Source: Anaerotignum sp. MB30-C6 (lineage in GTDB: Bacteria; Bacillota; Clostridia; Lachnospirales; Anaerotignaceae). Taken from it: 64,000 nt of DNA. Location: the NCBI RefSeq assembly GCF_030908465.1, contig NZ_CP133078.1, forward strand, positions 2,604,001-2,668,000. The letters are read 5' to 3'. Within the stretch, counting starts at the first letter, position 1. Every line of letters starts with the position of its first letter. The notes under the pieces were generated by a model. It was not told the DNA's origin, did not search any database, and was given only the letters and a program-made list of their open reading frames with translations. Made by a program: the position numbers and the translations under genes. Below are positions 26,643 through 35,929 of this stretch, one piece after another.

Positions 26643-28087
26643 TTCCATCCTCCTTTGGGTAGTCCCACTTTCTTGCGTTCAATCATTTCGTCAATCCTTG
26701 CTATATAATCTTCCACGCTTTTCACATTAAAGATTCTCTCAATGCGATCCGTTTGGGGATCCACAGTTTTTGTACTTGCCCCTGCCCCCACTGCCAAAAC
26801 AGTCTGCTTCTCTTCCATGATTTGAACATTGTATATGCCTTCTTTCCCAGGGTGGCAATATCCAACATTTTCAAAATTCCCCACCATATTTTTCTGGCGG
26901 TACATATAATAAGGCTCCATGCCCATTTTTTCCGCATATTCCGCTGCAATAGAAAGCATTTTTTCCAACGCTTCTGCCGTTGCTAAGGTATGTTGGTCAA
27001 ACTCCTCTTTCAGCCGTGATGCCCTTTTCACCGCTAAGGTGTGTACCGTAACATTATCGGGGGCCAAGGCCAAAATCTCCTCCATGGTGCTTCTTACGTC
27101 TTCAGGCTCTTCCCCCGGCAATCCCAAAATTAAGTCCATATTAATATTTTCATGACCCAACTCTCTTGCCTCATAAAACACACGGCGGATATCCTCAACG
27201 GAGTGCTGTCTACCGATACGCTTTAAGGTATCTTCATTCATGGTTTGAGGATTGATAGAAATACGGTTTACACCATAATCCTTCATCAAGCGTAGTTTTT
27301 CCTTGGTGATTGTATCAGGGCGGCCTGCTTCTACCGTGTATTCAATATCCTTAGTATCAAAAAGAATTGCCACCTTTTGCAAAAGGCGCTGTAACTGCTG
27401 TTCTGTCAAAGAGGTTGGCGTACCTCCGCCGATATAAATATTTTGCACATGGAGGTCTTTTGCGTATTCTTCCAAAAACTCCAACTCCCGAAACATCGCT
27501 TCCAAATACTCATCCACCCTATTTTTATATTGTGCCAAGGGGTAGGCTGTAAAGGAGCAGTATAAGCATCTAGTGGGGCAAAAAGGAATGCCAATATACA
27601 GACTAATGTCCTTAGGTTTGTTGCTGTTCAATATCTTTTCCTCGGCCTTGGCTACGGTAAGGGCTAGCTTAGCCTTATGCTCCATAACCAAGTAATCCTT
27701 TGTCAGATATTCTAGGCAATCGTCTTCGCTGTTTCCTTCCATCAAAAGACCACTAATAATCTTCGCAGGACGTACACCTGTTAACAAGCCCCATTGGGGA
27801 CGCAAGCCTGTTTCTGCTTTTAACAGCTCGTAAATGGTACGTTTGATCAGTCGTTTTTCTTCTTTTTCCCCTAGCCCCTCTTGATATTCCATGGAAAAGC
27901 GATTCACTTTTTTGCCATCACGACAAAGCACCGCAGAAGCAATGCCTTTTTCCATACTGCTTATGACTGACAGGCCAGAAGGGACAACCTCATCCATACG
28001 AATGTAATGAAGGTTCGGATAAAAAACCTGAATCATGGTCTGTACATCATTTTGTAGTTCATGTCCTTGAAGAATATAGTGTATCAT
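26639..28087 (-). CDS. hemZ: HemZ-type coproporphyrinogen III dehydrogenase (radical SAM)
   Basis: HemZ is the HemN-related radical SAM protein of anaerobic and facultative Bacillota. The 482 residues have an N-terminal extension of about 160 residues with the family's WGLLTGVRPAKI, then the radical SAM core with Cys170, Cys174 and Cys177 (FCPTRCLYCSF), GGGTPTSL, and the SAM-binding GRPDTITKEKL and INPQTMN segments. Oxygen-independent coproporphyrinogen oxidation is the expected reaction, but activity of this subfamily is less certain than that of HemN. It lies between dtd and hisS, 15 bases behind dtd. Confidence 0.9.
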   Translation of the reverse strand: MIHYILQGHELQNDVQTMIQVFYPNLHYIRMDEVVPSGLSVISSMEKGIASAVLCRDGKKVNRFSMEYQEGLGEKEEKRLIKRTIYELLKAETGLRPQWGLLTGVRPAKIISGLLMEGNSEDDCLEYLTKDYLVMEHKAKLALTVAKAEEKILNSNKPKDISLYIGIPFCPTRCLYCSFTAYPLAQYKNRVDEYLEAMFRELEFLEEYAKDLHVQNIYIGGGTPTSLTEQQLQRLLQKVAILFDTKDIEYTVEAGRPDTITKEKLRLMKDYGVNRISINPQTMNEDTLKRIGRQHSVEDIRRVFYEARELGHENINMDLILGLPGEEPEDVRSTMEEILALAPDNVTVHTLAVKRASRLKEEFDQHTLATAEALEKMLSIAAEYAEKMGMEPYYMYRQKNMVGNFENVGYCHPGKEGIYNVQIMEEKQTVLAVGAGASTKTVDPQTDRIERIFNVKSVEDYIARIDEMIERKKVGLPKGGWK

Positions 28088-28102
28088 TATGAATCCCTTT
28101 AC

Positions 28103-28555
28103 TTAAAATAATTTTTCGCTATCTAATAACAGTGTAACAGGGCCGTCGTTTACCAAGCTAACCTTCATATCCGCCTGAAACTGGCCTGTTTCTACTTTTT
28201 TGAGGGGCATTTCTTTTGCCTTTTCACATAATCTTTCAAAAAGCTTTGCCGCAACATCTGGTGCAGCACCGCTGGAATAACCCGGTCTTCTACCTTTTCT
28301 TGCGTCGCCGTATAAGGTAAAGTTCGGTACGATTAATAATTCCCCTTCAATATCCAATAAAGAAAGGTTCATCTTACCGTTTTCATCTTCAAAAATACGA
28401 AGATTTACGACTTTGTCCAGCATATATTCCATGGTTTTTTCATCGTCAGTACCAAGCATACCCAAAAGAACCATAATACCCTTACCAATTTCGCCAATTA
28501 CCTGACCATCTACGGTAACCTTTGCCTCTGTCACTCTTTGTAATACCCCACGCAT
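28103..28555 (-). CDS. dtd: D-aminoacyl-tRNA deacylase
   Basis: Dtd hydrolyses D-aminoacyl-tRNA and glycyl-tRNA-Ala, so protecting translation from wrong chirality. The 150-residue protein is full length, with MRGVLQRVTEAKVTVDG at the start and the cross-subunit NDGPVTLLLD (Gly-Pro motif) at the end. The usual active-site stretch SQFTLYGD reads Pro77-Asn78-Phe-Thr80-Leu, so the conserved Ser-Gln is replaced while the Thr is kept. It sits directly behind rel, as in most Bacillota, with AGGAGG before ATG 28555. Confidence 0.93.
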   Translation of the reverse strand: MRGVLQRVTEAKVTVDGQVIGEIGKGIMVLLGMLGTDDEKTMEYMLDKVVNLRIFEDENGKMNLSLLDIEGELLIVPNFTLYGDARKGRRPGYSSGAAPDVAAKLFERLCEKAKEMPLKKVETGQFQADMKVSLVNDGPVTLLLDSEKLF

Positions 28556-28576
28556 AATATCCTCCTATTTCTATCC

Positions 28577-30808
28577 TTATCCAGAAACACGCTCGATATC
28601 AATCACGTCTTTCACGCTTTTCAGACGTTTTGTAATTCTTACAAGCTGATCCTTGGTTCTAATCTCCAAAGTAATATTAAATATAGCAAGCATATCTTTC
28701 GTAGTACGAATATTAAATCCTTTTACCGCAATATCTTCATCTGCCAAAAGGCGGCTGATTTCAAAAAGAAGCCCATTTCTATCGTTGGCAATCACCCTAA
28801 TTTCCGCCAAGTAAGATGCTGTTACCACATCACCGTGGGTGTATTGGGCATCCCATTCTGCGTTTATCAAACGGCCCCTTTCATCGTCATCAAGATTCAA
28901 AACATTGATGCAGTCTGTTCGATGGATGGTAACACCACGGCCTCGTGTAACAAAGCCAATAATTTCATCCCCAGGAACAGGGCTGCAACATTTTGAAAAA
29001 CGTACCGCCACATCGCCAACTCCCTCGACCATAATGCCGCTTTTGCTTTTTTTCTTCTTATGAATTGGTTTCTGGTCAACGGTTTTTTCAAAATCCTGCA
29101 ACATCTCTTCTGCAGTTTGGGTTTTACGCTTTTCTTTTAAATATTCATCTCTTAATCGATTAACAACCTGACCTTCCTTTATGCCGCCATAGCCAACGGC
29201 AGCCATAATGGCGTCCCAATCTTTAAAATCGTACTTATTTAAAACCAACTCCATCCACTCGGTACGAAGAAGATCACTTGAGGCAAATCCCTTTTTCTTC
29301 ATATCGGCGATAAGTAGTTCTTTACCACGAAGAATGTTTTCTTCCTTTTCTTCCTTTTTAAACCACTGTTTAATTTTTGTTCTTGCTTGAGAACTTTTTA
29401 CTAAGGAAATCCAGTCTCGACTGGGGCCTCTGGAATTCTGGGAGGTCATAATTTCTACAATATCACCATTTTGAATATTGTAATCGATGGTTGCCATCTT
29501 ATTATTGACCCTTGCTCCCACCATTCTATTGCCTACAGCAGAGTGAATCATGTAAGCAAAATCAATGGGTGTGGAATCCTTGGGCAACTGAATAACTTTA
29601 CCTTGGGGGGTAAAGGCGTAAACCTGAGTGGTAAATACATTTAAATCCAGCTTAATGGTATCCAGATATTCCTTATTATCGGACATATCCCTCTGCCATT
29701 CCAAAATCTGACGTAGCCAAGCTAACTTCGCTTCTTCTGTTTCATTGGTACGATCTCCGGATTTACCTTCTTTATATTTCCAGTGTGCGGCAATACCATA
29801 TTCACTGGTGCGGTGCATATCCCACGTACGAATCTGTATTTCAAAGGGCTGTCCACCGGGCCCAATGAGTGTGTTATGCAAGGACTGATACATATTCGGC
29901 TTGGGCATTGCAATATAATCTTTAAACCTACCCAACATTGGGGTATACATAGTATGGACAATACCTAAAACCGCATAACAATCCTTAATGCTATCTACAA
30001 TGGCTCTTACTGCAAACAGGTCATAAATCTGGTCCAAATTCTTTTTTTGATTTACCATTTTTTTATAAATGCTAAAGAAATGTTTGCTTCTGCCTTCTAT
30101 TTTCCCAGAAATTCCAGCCTCGTCCATTTTGGCTTTCACTTCTGTTACAATATCGTGAACAAAAGCTTCCCTCTCCACACGCTTCTTCTCGATTTTTGCT
30201 GCCAAATCGAAGTAAGCTTCGGGGTTCAAATATTTAAAGCAGAGATCTTCCATTTCCGTACGGATTTTGGAAATACCCAGTCTATGTGCCAACGGCGCAT
30301 AAATGTCTAAGGTTTCCTGAGCCTTTTCCCTCTGTTTTTCTGGCGTCATATAGTTTAGCGTACGCATATTGTGCAATCGATCCGCCAACTTAATCAAAAT
30401 AACACGAATGTCCTTGGCCATGGCCAAAAACATTTTACGGTAATTTTCCGCTTGAATCTCTTCTTTGGTTGTATAGGAAAGTTTTCCTAACTTTGTAACT
30501 CCATCAACCAAACTGGCAACTTCCTCGCTAAAAATATGAGCAATATCTTCATGGCTATAATTGGTATCTTCAATGACATCATGGAGCATACCTGCAATGA
30601 TAGACTCCATATCCAATTCTAACTCAGCTAATATAATTGCAACTTTTAAGGGATGGATTACATATGGCTCGCCTGACTTCCTCTTTTGTTCTTTATGGGC
30701 ATCCGCTGCCAGCTCATACGCCCTCTCCAACATACTATAATCCTTAGACGGATGATACATTTTGATCCGTTCCAGTAACTCTTGGTATAATTGTTCTGCT
30801 GCCGCCAT
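28577..30808 (-). CDS. relA: Bifunctional (p)ppGpp synthetase/hydrolase Rel
   Basis: Rel makes and degrades the alarmone (p)ppGpp. The 743-residue protein has an N-terminal HD hydrolase domain (GMLHDVIEDTNYSHEDI), a synthetase domain (GRFKDYIAMPKPNMYQSLH and EIQIRT), a TGS domain (VFTTQVYAFTPQGKVIQLP), a Cys-containing zinc-finger region (FSKCCSPVPGD) and a C-terminal ACT domain. The RFKD form and intact HD residues indicate a bifunctional enzyme. Two upstream in-frame starts (30817, 30814) touch the GGGAGGTG site, so ATG 30808 is preferred. It opens the rel-dtd-hemZ-hisS unit from its own promoter. Confidence 0.96.
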   Translation of the reverse strand: MAAAEQLYQELLERIKMYHPSKDYSMLERAYELAADAHKEQKRKSGEPYVIHPLKVAIILAELELDMESIIAGMLHDVIEDTNYSHEDIAHIFSEEVASLVDGVTKLGKLSYTTKEEIQAENYRKMFLAMAKDIRVILIKLADRLHNMRTLNYMTPEKQREKAQETLDIYAPLAHRLGISKIRTEMEDLCFKYLNPEAYFDLAAKIEKKRVEREAFVHDIVTEVKAKMDEAGISGKIEGRSKHFFSIYKKMVNQKKNLDQIYDLFAVRAIVDSIKDCYAVLGIVHTMYTPMLGRFKDYIAMPKPNMYQSLHNTLIGPGGQPFEIQIRTWDMHRTSEYGIAAHWKYKEGKSGDRTNETEEAKLAWLRQILEWQRDMSDNKEYLDTIKLDLNVFTTQVYAFTPQGKVIQLPKDSTPIDFAYMIHSAVGNRMVGARVNNKMATIDYNIQNGDIVEIMTSQNSRGPSRDWISLVKSSQARTKIKQWFKKEEKEENILRGKELLIADMKKKGFASSDLLRTEWMELVLNKYDFKDWDAIMAAVGYGGIKEGQVVNRLRDEYLKEKRKTQTAEEMLQDFEKTVDQKPIHKKKKSKSGIMVEGVGDVAVRFSKCCSPVPGDEIIGFVTRGRGVTIHRTDCINVLNLDDDERGRLINAEWDAQYTHGDVVTASYLAEIRVIANDRNGLLFEISRLLADEDIAVKGFNIRTTKDMLAIFNITLEIRTKDQLVRITKRLKSVKDVIDIERVSG

Positions 30809-30881
30809 GTCCATCACCTCCCTACTTTTCTATTAATATGTCCCTTTTTGGTAATCAATGTCTAAAAAACCTGTAAACTTG

Positions 30882-30910
30882 ATTATAACTTCTCAAACCT
30901 ATATTTTCAA
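30882..30910 (-). promoter_or_regulatory. Promoter of the rel-dtd-hemZ-hisS operon
   Basis: TTGAAA (30905-30910) and TATAAT (30882-30887) are 17 bases apart on the minus strand, directly behind the nagZ stop. No terminator separates nagZ from it. Confidence 0.75.
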
Positions 30911-30920
30911 GGAGTTTCTA

Positions 30921-32069
30921 TTATTTCAGTAAGCCCTTGTCATACTTTAGCCCTAATATTCTATGCAAACTTTCGTCCAGACGTCCTTCTGAAATACGGC
31001 CTTCTTTGGTTGCATCAAGGAGTGCTTGATACGCCTCATCTAAGTCCGCTGGCATCAATACAATATCAATTCCTGCCAAAACAGACATAACAGCGGACTC
31101 GCCAGCGCCATAATGTTGCGTTATGGCCTGCATATTCATAGCATCTGTAACGGTCACACCGTCATAATTTAATTCATCCCTTAATAATCCTATGGACTGG
31201 CCAGAAAGGGTAGCAGGTAAATCGTCTGAAGTGGCATTGGGGGTTTTGATGTGTCCAATCATTACCAAGTCAACCCCTTCCTCAATGGCTTTTGCAAAGG
31301 GCACAAACTCAACTGTTTTCAGTCTTTCCATATCATGGGTTACAAATACCTCTCCGTAATGACTATCTGTTGTTGTATCCCCATGGCCAGGGAAATGCTT
31401 TACCGCCCCACTAACGCCTGCTCCTTGCAACCCCTTAATGAAAGCACAAGCCATTTCTCCCGCCTTTTGGGGATTATCAGAATAAGAACGAATACCAATG
31501 ACTGGGTTTTCAGGGTTTGTATTTACGTCAGCAATGGGAGCAAAGTCCACGTTTACGCCCATACTTGCTAAGGTTTCCCCAATAGAGCGGCCTGCCGCCT
31601 CTGCCTCGTTAGGTTCCTTCATCTGCCCAGGGGAGGGCATGTCTTCATGGGGAATGTTGCTTTTGTTTAATCTAGAAACCAAACCGCCTTCTTCATCAAT
31701 CCCGATGAACAAAGGAATTTCCGCAACTTTTTGAAAGTCACTGGTCAACCTTTGGGTTTGCTCTAAAGTATCCAGATTTTCTGCAAATAATATTACCCCA
31801 CCAAGGTGGTAGCTCTCAATTTTTTCAGCCACATCTTTTCTTAAAGCTGTCATCCCACTGCCGTCTGCATTATTTCTAAAATCAGCCATGAGTAATTGTC
31901 CCAACTTCTCTTCAACACCCATGGAATCAATGGTTTCTTGTATTGTATCCTGCCTGATCTCTTCCGCTGTCTTTACTACTTCTACCTGAGGTTGTTCTTC
32001 ACCATTATTTGTACAACCTGCACCAAAACACATAACCGCTGTTAACACAGCTACCAGCCAACGTTTCAT
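30921..32069 (-). CDS. nagZ: Beta-N-acetylhexosaminidase lipoprotein (GH3, NagZ type)
   Basis: The 382-residue protein has a lipoprotein signal (VMCFGAGC, Cys19) and a single GH3 barrel. NagZ-type motifs are visible: IGIDEEGGLVSRL, the acid/base loop VKHFPGHGDTTTDSHYG with its Asp-His pair, and VTVTDAMNMQAI with the nucleophile Asp. It should remove GlcNAc from muropeptides at the outer face of the membrane, in cell-wall turnover and recycling. The fibronectin-like third domain of larger GH3 enzymes is absent. ATG 32069 follows GAGAGGG. Confidence 0.92.
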   Translation of the reverse strand: MKRWLVAVLTAVMCFGAGCTNNGEEQPQVEVVKTAEEIRQDTIQETIDSMGVEEKLGQLLMADFRNNADGSGMTALRKDVAEKIESYHLGGVILFAENLDTLEQTQRLTSDFQKVAEIPLFIGIDEEGGLVSRLNKSNIPHEDMPSPGQMKEPNEAEAAGRSIGETLASMGVNVDFAPIADVNTNPENPVIGIRSYSDNPQKAGEMACAFIKGLQGAGVSGAVKHFPGHGDTTTDSHYGEVFVTHDMERLKTVEFVPFAKAIEEGVDLVMIGHIKTPNATSDDLPATLSGQSIGLLRDELNYDGVTVTDAMNMQAITQHYGAGESAVMSVLAGIDIVLMPADLDEAYQALLDATKEGRISEGRLDESLHRILGLKYDKGLLK

Positions 32070-32096
32070 ACTGTTCCCTCTCTTTCATATGCTAAC

Positions 32097-32102
32097 ATTA
32101 TA
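32097..32102 (-). promoter_or_regulatory. Probable -10 box for nagZ
   Basis: TATAAT on the minus strand about 28 bases before the nagZ start codon; the -35 region is weak (TGTTCA at 17 bases). Confidence 0.45.
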
Positions 32103-32468
32103 GCCTTTTTCCCTAAAAATGAACAGTATTCCTTTTATTTTTCTTTCATTTCCGATATAATATATAAAATTGTAAATATAAATCTCAAACTCCTTCTTTA
32201 CCCAAAGCCAAGGGATTTAAGGCTATCTTCTTATGAACAAATCAGTCAAAACTGCAAGGGGAACCGAAAAAATTTATCTGCCGAGGTGTCCAGTTCCATA
32301 AAATCCCCTTGTAATTCCCTGGGTATTTCGCCCATATTCCATATAAAAGCACAGAACCTGGAATCCCTTGGATTCTCGGTCTTTTGCTTTGCAAATAGGC
32401 TGCCACAGATTAAGCTTGTTAACTTACTTACAATTTCGTTTGTTTACAGCCCATATTCTCCGCTTTTA
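32103..32468. other. Divergent intergenic region nagZ-ttcA
   Basis: No gene is supported. It contains the partial inverted repeat CAAGGGGA (32255-32262) and TCCCCTTG (32304-32311), with a weaker GGAAC/GTTCC pair inside. Its function is unknown. Confidence 0.4.
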
Positions 32469-32477
32469 TGATATAAT
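32469..32477 (+). promoter_or_regulatory. Extended -10 promoter for ttcA
   Basis: TGATATAAT fits the extended -10 consensus; there is no good -35 box. The start codon is about 37 bases further on. Confidence 0.55.
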
Positions 32478-32513
32478 ATCTTTTTAGTATGAATTAACAA
32501 AGGAGACTGATTT

Positions 32514-33236
32514 ATGAAACTGCAGAAATTGCTTAGCTACGTGCGTCGTGCCGTAGATGATTATAATATGATTGAAGAAGGGGACAAAATTGCCATAGGC
32601 GTATCCGGTGGCAAAGATAGTATTTGCCTTCTTCTTGCTTTAAAAAACTTGCAGCGGTTTTATCCCAAAAACTTTGAAATTGAAGCAGTCACCGTTTCCC
32701 TTGGGCTACCCGGGGCCAAATATGATGATATTCAAGCTTTATGCGATAAAATTGGTGTCAACTATACCGTTGTCCATACAGATATCGGGCAAATTATTTT
32801 TGAAGAAAGAAAAGAAAAAAATCCTTGTTCCCTTTGTGCCAAAATGCGTAAAGGCGCTTTAAATGATGCCGCAGAAAAATTAGGATGCAATAAGGTGGCT
32901 TTGGGGCACAACAAAGACGACGTTGTGGAAACCTTCTTCATGTCTTTATTTTATGAAGGTAGAATAAACTGTTTCGCACCTGTAAGTTATTTAGATCGAA
33001 AAAAAATATATTCTATTCGCCCTTTGATGTATGTTCCTGAGTGGGAAGCAAAGAGTTTTGTTGTAAAAAATGACATTAACATTGTAAAAAACCCTTGCCT
33101 CGCCGATGGAAATACAAAACGTCAGGAAACAAAGGAACTTCTGGCTGAGCTTTCTAAGGATTATGATAATTTACAGGAAAAGGTGTTTGGTGCAATTAAA
33201 CGTTCAAATTTAAAAGGCTGGAATGGAGAGATATAG
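32514..33236 (+). CDS. ttcA: TtcA-family tRNA 2-thiolation protein
   Basis: TtcA proteins thiolate tRNA, classically cytidine 32, using an ATP-activated base and an iron-sulfur cluster. The 240 residues contain the PP-loop SGGKDS (31-36), the Cys pair in NPCSLCAKM (105 and 108), GHNKDDVVET and a third Cys in KNPCLADG (195); these three Cys bind the cluster in the family. Clostridial members are shorter than the E. coli enzyme and their exact target base is less certain. ATG 32514 follows AAAGGAG. It is the first gene of a tight three-gene unit. Confidence 0.88.
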   Translation: MKLQKLLSYVRRAVDDYNMIEEGDKIAIGVSGGKDSICLLLALKNLQRFYPKNFEIEAVTVSLGLPGAKYDDIQALCDKIGVNYTVVHTDIGQIIFEERKEKNPCSLCAKMRKGALNDAAEKLGCNKVALGHNKDDVVETFFMSLFYEGRINCFAPVSYLDRKKIYSIRPLMYVPEWEAKSFVVKNDINIVKNPCLADGNTKRQETKELLAELSKDYDNLQEKVFGAIKRSNLKGWNGEI

Positions 33237-33239
33237 TCC

Positions 33240-34301
33240 ATGTCAACATATCACGAAAGTTTAAAAAATAAAGAAACTTTACGGCTTCGGGAGATTCAAA
33301 AAGAACTCCCGCCATTTTTGATAGAATTTTTTCGAGGGATTGCTCAAACAACCTCTACAAAAACAAGGCTAGGCTATGCCTACGACTTACGAATTTTCTT
33401 TCGCTATCTTTATGAGGAACATAAAACCCTTGGGGGAATGGAGGCGAAAGACCTGGAAGTGCAACACCTAAACGAAATAAGCTCTGATGATATAGATTGC
33501 TTTATGGAGTATCTTTCCTATTATGTAAGGCCTGATTATGAAAACCCTGAAAACAGCACAGAACTACATAATGATGAAAAAGGAAAGTCCAGAAAGCTGG
33601 CTGCTGTCCGCTCTATGTTCAAATTCTTCTATAAGAAAAAAAAGGTTGATGCTAACCCTGCAACCATAGTGGAAACGCCAAAAATCCATGACAAACAAAT
33701 CGTGCGACTAGATGTAAATGAAATGGCGGATTTTTTAGATGCAGTGGAGTCAGGCGAGAAACTAACGGACCGTCAAAAAACCTTCCATGAACGCACCAAA
33801 AAAAGAGATTTAGCCATAACTACCCTTCTTTTGGGAACTGGAATGCGCGTTTCCGAATGTGTCGGCATAAATATAAAGGATATAGATTTTAAAAACAATG
33901 CAATTAAAATAGTCAGAAAAGGCGGAAATGAAGTATTTTTATATTTTGGTGATGAAGTGCAAGAGGCTTTGCAAGATTATTTGGAAGAACGACAGCAAGC
34001 AATCACAAAGGAGGAGGGAGATGATGCCCTTTTCCTATCCTCCCAAGGAAAACGTATTACCGTTCGTGCCGTTCAAAAAATGGTAAAAAAATACGCCCTT
34101 GGTGTTACCATTAAAAATATCTCCCCCCATAAATTACGCAGTACCTTTGGTACGAATCTTTATCAAGAAACAGGGGACATTTATCTAGTAGCAGATACCT
34201 TAGGTCATGCAGACGTTAATACAACCAGAAAGCATTACGCAGAAATCGAAGACCAAAGACGGCGTAAAGCCGCCTCTCATGTTAAATTAAGAAAGGACTG
34301 A
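33240..34301 (+). CDS. Tyrosine recombinase, XerC/XerD-like
   Basis: The 353-residue protein has an N-terminal SAM-like core-binding domain (about 25-150) and a C-terminal catalytic domain. The active-site residues are all present: Arg in LGTGMRVSE, Lys in RKGGNE, His and Arg in SPHKLRSTFG, His in LGHADVNTT and the Tyr in RKHYAEI. It is longer than XerC (about 300) through an insertion in the N-terminal part. It lies three bases behind ttcA and four before a NUDIX gene, all cotranscribed, with no phage gene nearby; this indicates a resident chromosomal recombinase rather than an integrase. Whether it resolves chromosome dimers cannot be told from sequence. Confidence 0.85.
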   Translation: MSTYHESLKNKETLRLREIQKELPPFLIEFFRGIAQTTSTKTRLGYAYDLRIFFRYLYEEHKTLGGMEAKDLEVQHLNEISSDDIDCFMEYLSYYVRPDYENPENSTELHNDEKGKSRKLAAVRSMFKFFYKKKKVDANPATIVETPKIHDKQIVRLDVNEMADFLDAVESGEKLTDRQKTFHERTKKRDLAITTLLLGTGMRVSECVGINIKDIDFKNNAIKIVRKGGNEVFLYFGDEVQEALQDYLEERQQAITKEEGDDALFLSSQGKRITVRAVQKMVKKYALGVTIKNISPHKLRSTFGTNLYQETGDIYLVADTLGHADVNTTRKHYAEIEDQRRRKAASHVKLRKD

Positions 34302-34305
34302 CGCT

Positions 34306-34935
34306 ATGGCTGATCAGAATTTGGATATCCAAAAAATCTCACATGTTTTTAAAGAACATCAAGCGGAACCTATATTTAAGCTTCGTCGTTTCGCTGTTCT
34401 AGCCTTAATTACCGAAAAAAACGGAGAACTATGTTTCGTTTTAAATAAACGGGCCCCCGGAGTCCGTCAACCTGGTGATATTTGTTTCCCAGGTGGACAG
34501 CATGAAGCGGGTGAAACCTTGCTGGAAACGGCTTTGCGGGAAACGGAAGAAGAGTTAGGTATCCCACAAAGTGAAATTTCCATATTAGGAAAAAGCGACT
34601 ATATGCTTACCATCTATCGTGGTGTCATTCAGCCTTTTTTAGGCTATGTATGCTACGATGTATTGCGTTCTTCTTGCCCCAACGATGATGAAGTTTCGCA
34701 GATTTTTACTGTTCCTATCTCCTTTTTTATGGAGACACCTCCGGAAATCCATGATATGTTTTGGGAATCCATTGTTGTTGATAGCTTTCCTTATCATCGT
34801 ATTGAGGGTGGGAAAGATTACCCCTTTAGTAAATGCCATATTCCTGAACTGTTTTATGAATACAAAGGTCATACCATATGGGGTTTCACAGCCCAAGTCA
34901 TTCAGAATATTGTTTCCATTCTAAACAAGAAATAA
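34306..34935 (+). CDS. NUDIX hydrolase, CoA pyrophosphatase type
   Basis: The 209-residue protein contains a perfect Nudix box (GGQHEAGETLLETALRETEE, continuing ELGI) that holds the catalytic Glu and magnesium. The preceding NKRAPGVRQPGDICFPGG is typical of the CoA-cleaving group, which hydrolyses CoA to phosphopantetheine and adenosine 3',5'-bisphosphate. Substrate assignment is by family only. It ends the ttcA-recombinase-NUDIX unit and is followed by a shared terminator. Confidence 0.82.
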   Translation: MADQNLDIQKISHVFKEHQAEPIFKLRRFAVLALITEKNGELCFVLNKRAPGVRQPGDICFPGGQHEAGETLLETALRETEEELGIPQSEISILGKSDYMLTIYRGVIQPFLGYVCYDVLRSSCPNDDEVSQIFTVPISFFMETPPEIHDMFWESIVVDSFPYHRIEGGKDYPFSKCHIPELFYEYKGHTIWGFTAQVIQNIVSILNKK

Positions 34936-34968
34936 GAAAAACCTGAGAATCAATCTCAGGTTTTTCTT
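34934..34968. terminator. Bidirectional terminator between the NUDIX gene and rbgA
   Basis: AAGAAAAACCTGAGA/TCTCAGGTTTTTCTT with a 5-base loop; symmetric A and T runs let it work on both strands. It touches the rbgA stop codon. Confidence 0.9.
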
Positions 34969-35911
34969 ATTTCTTCTTTTTCTTATATTTCTCCTTACGC
35001 ACTCTATCTTCCGCTGCTTTTAACTTTTCCTTCTCAGCCTTTGCCTCCAACATTTCATCAATATCTTCAGGCAGTTCTAAAGTAATGCGTCCAAGCTTTC
35101 CGCCTCTAAATTCGTCTATCAAAATTTTTGCGGCTCTTTCTAAATCAGGCTCTCCACCCTTTAATTTAAATCCTCTTGCCTCTGCGATTTGCCTTAAGAC
35201 CACATGGGGCTCTTCGATGGTATCGAATTCGATTTGATAACGCTTTCTGATGCAATCTGCGTTGCGCAGCAGCATATGATCAATAAAGGCTATGGCTAGT
35301 GTTTCTGCGTCCAAAATATCATCATTTATCGCCCCTGTAAAAGCAAGCTTCAAACCCACTTCCTGATCTTCAAACTTGGGCCACAAAATACCTGGTGTAT
35401 CCAAAAGCTCGAAGTCTTTTTTCAGCTTTATCCACTGCTTTCCTCGGGTTACACCGGGTTTATCTCCCGTTTTGGCCGTAGTTTTTCCAACGTATTTATT
35501 GATAAATGTGGATTTTCCTACGTTGGGAATCCCTGCAATCATGCTGCGGATTGGCACATTAATACGGCCTCTGGCTTTCAGCTTTTCGATTTTTTCTTGC
35601 ATCAAACTTCTTGCCGCATCGGTCACTTCGTTCATTCCAGATCCTTTTAATGCATTCATTTGGATTACACGAAACCCTTGCTTTTCAAAATAATCCGTCC
35701 AGATTACTGTAGCCCTATCATCTGCTAAATCGGCTTTGTTCAGTAAAATGATACGGTGTTTATTTTTCGCTAGCGTATCTAAATCAGGGTTTTTACTGCT
35801 ATAAGGAATACGTGCATCCACCAATTCGATGACAATATCAACCAGCGAAATGGTTTCTTCCATCATACGACGGGTTTTGGTCATATGCCCTGGATACCAT
35901 TGTATATTCAT
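34967..35911 (-). CDS. rbgA: Ribosome biogenesis GTPase RbgA (YlqF)
   Basis: RbgA is a circularly permuted GTPase needed for late 50S assembly. In the 314-residue protein the motifs come in the permuted order: LNKADLAD (G4) first, then AGIPNVGKST (G1) and DTPG (G3). The N-terminus MNIQWYPGHMTKTRR is characteristic. The C-terminal domain ends in a Lys-rich tail (EKYKKKKK). ATG 35911 follows GGAAGGA. It follows lepB by 18 bases; the rplS-lepB-rbgA neighbourhood is common in Bacillota. Confidence 0.96.
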   Translation of the reverse strand: MNIQWYPGHMTKTRRMMEETISLVDIVIELVDARIPYSSKNPDLDTLAKNKHRIILLNKADLADDRATVIWTDYFEKQGFRVIQMNALKGSGMNEVTDAARSLMQEKIEKLKARGRINVPIRSMIAGIPNVGKSTFINKYVGKTTAKTGDKPGVTRGKQWIKLKKDFELLDTPGILWPKFEDQEVGLKLAFTGAINDDILDAETLAIAFIDHMLLRNADCIRKRYQIEFDTIEEPHVVLRQIAEARGFKLKGGEPDLERAAKILIDEFRGGKLGRITLELPEDIDEMLEAKAEKEKLKAAEDRVRKEKYKKKKK

Positions 35912-35929
35912 ATCTGTTCTTTCCTTCCT

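Noticed and set aside
26643..26700. T-box control of hisS
   Set aside because: hisS overlaps hemZ, and no T-box core sequence was found there or before rel.
33240..34301. Integrase of a prophage or conjugative element
   Set aside because: No phage or transfer genes, no tRNA and no attachment repeats are nearby, and the gene is embedded in a tight operon.
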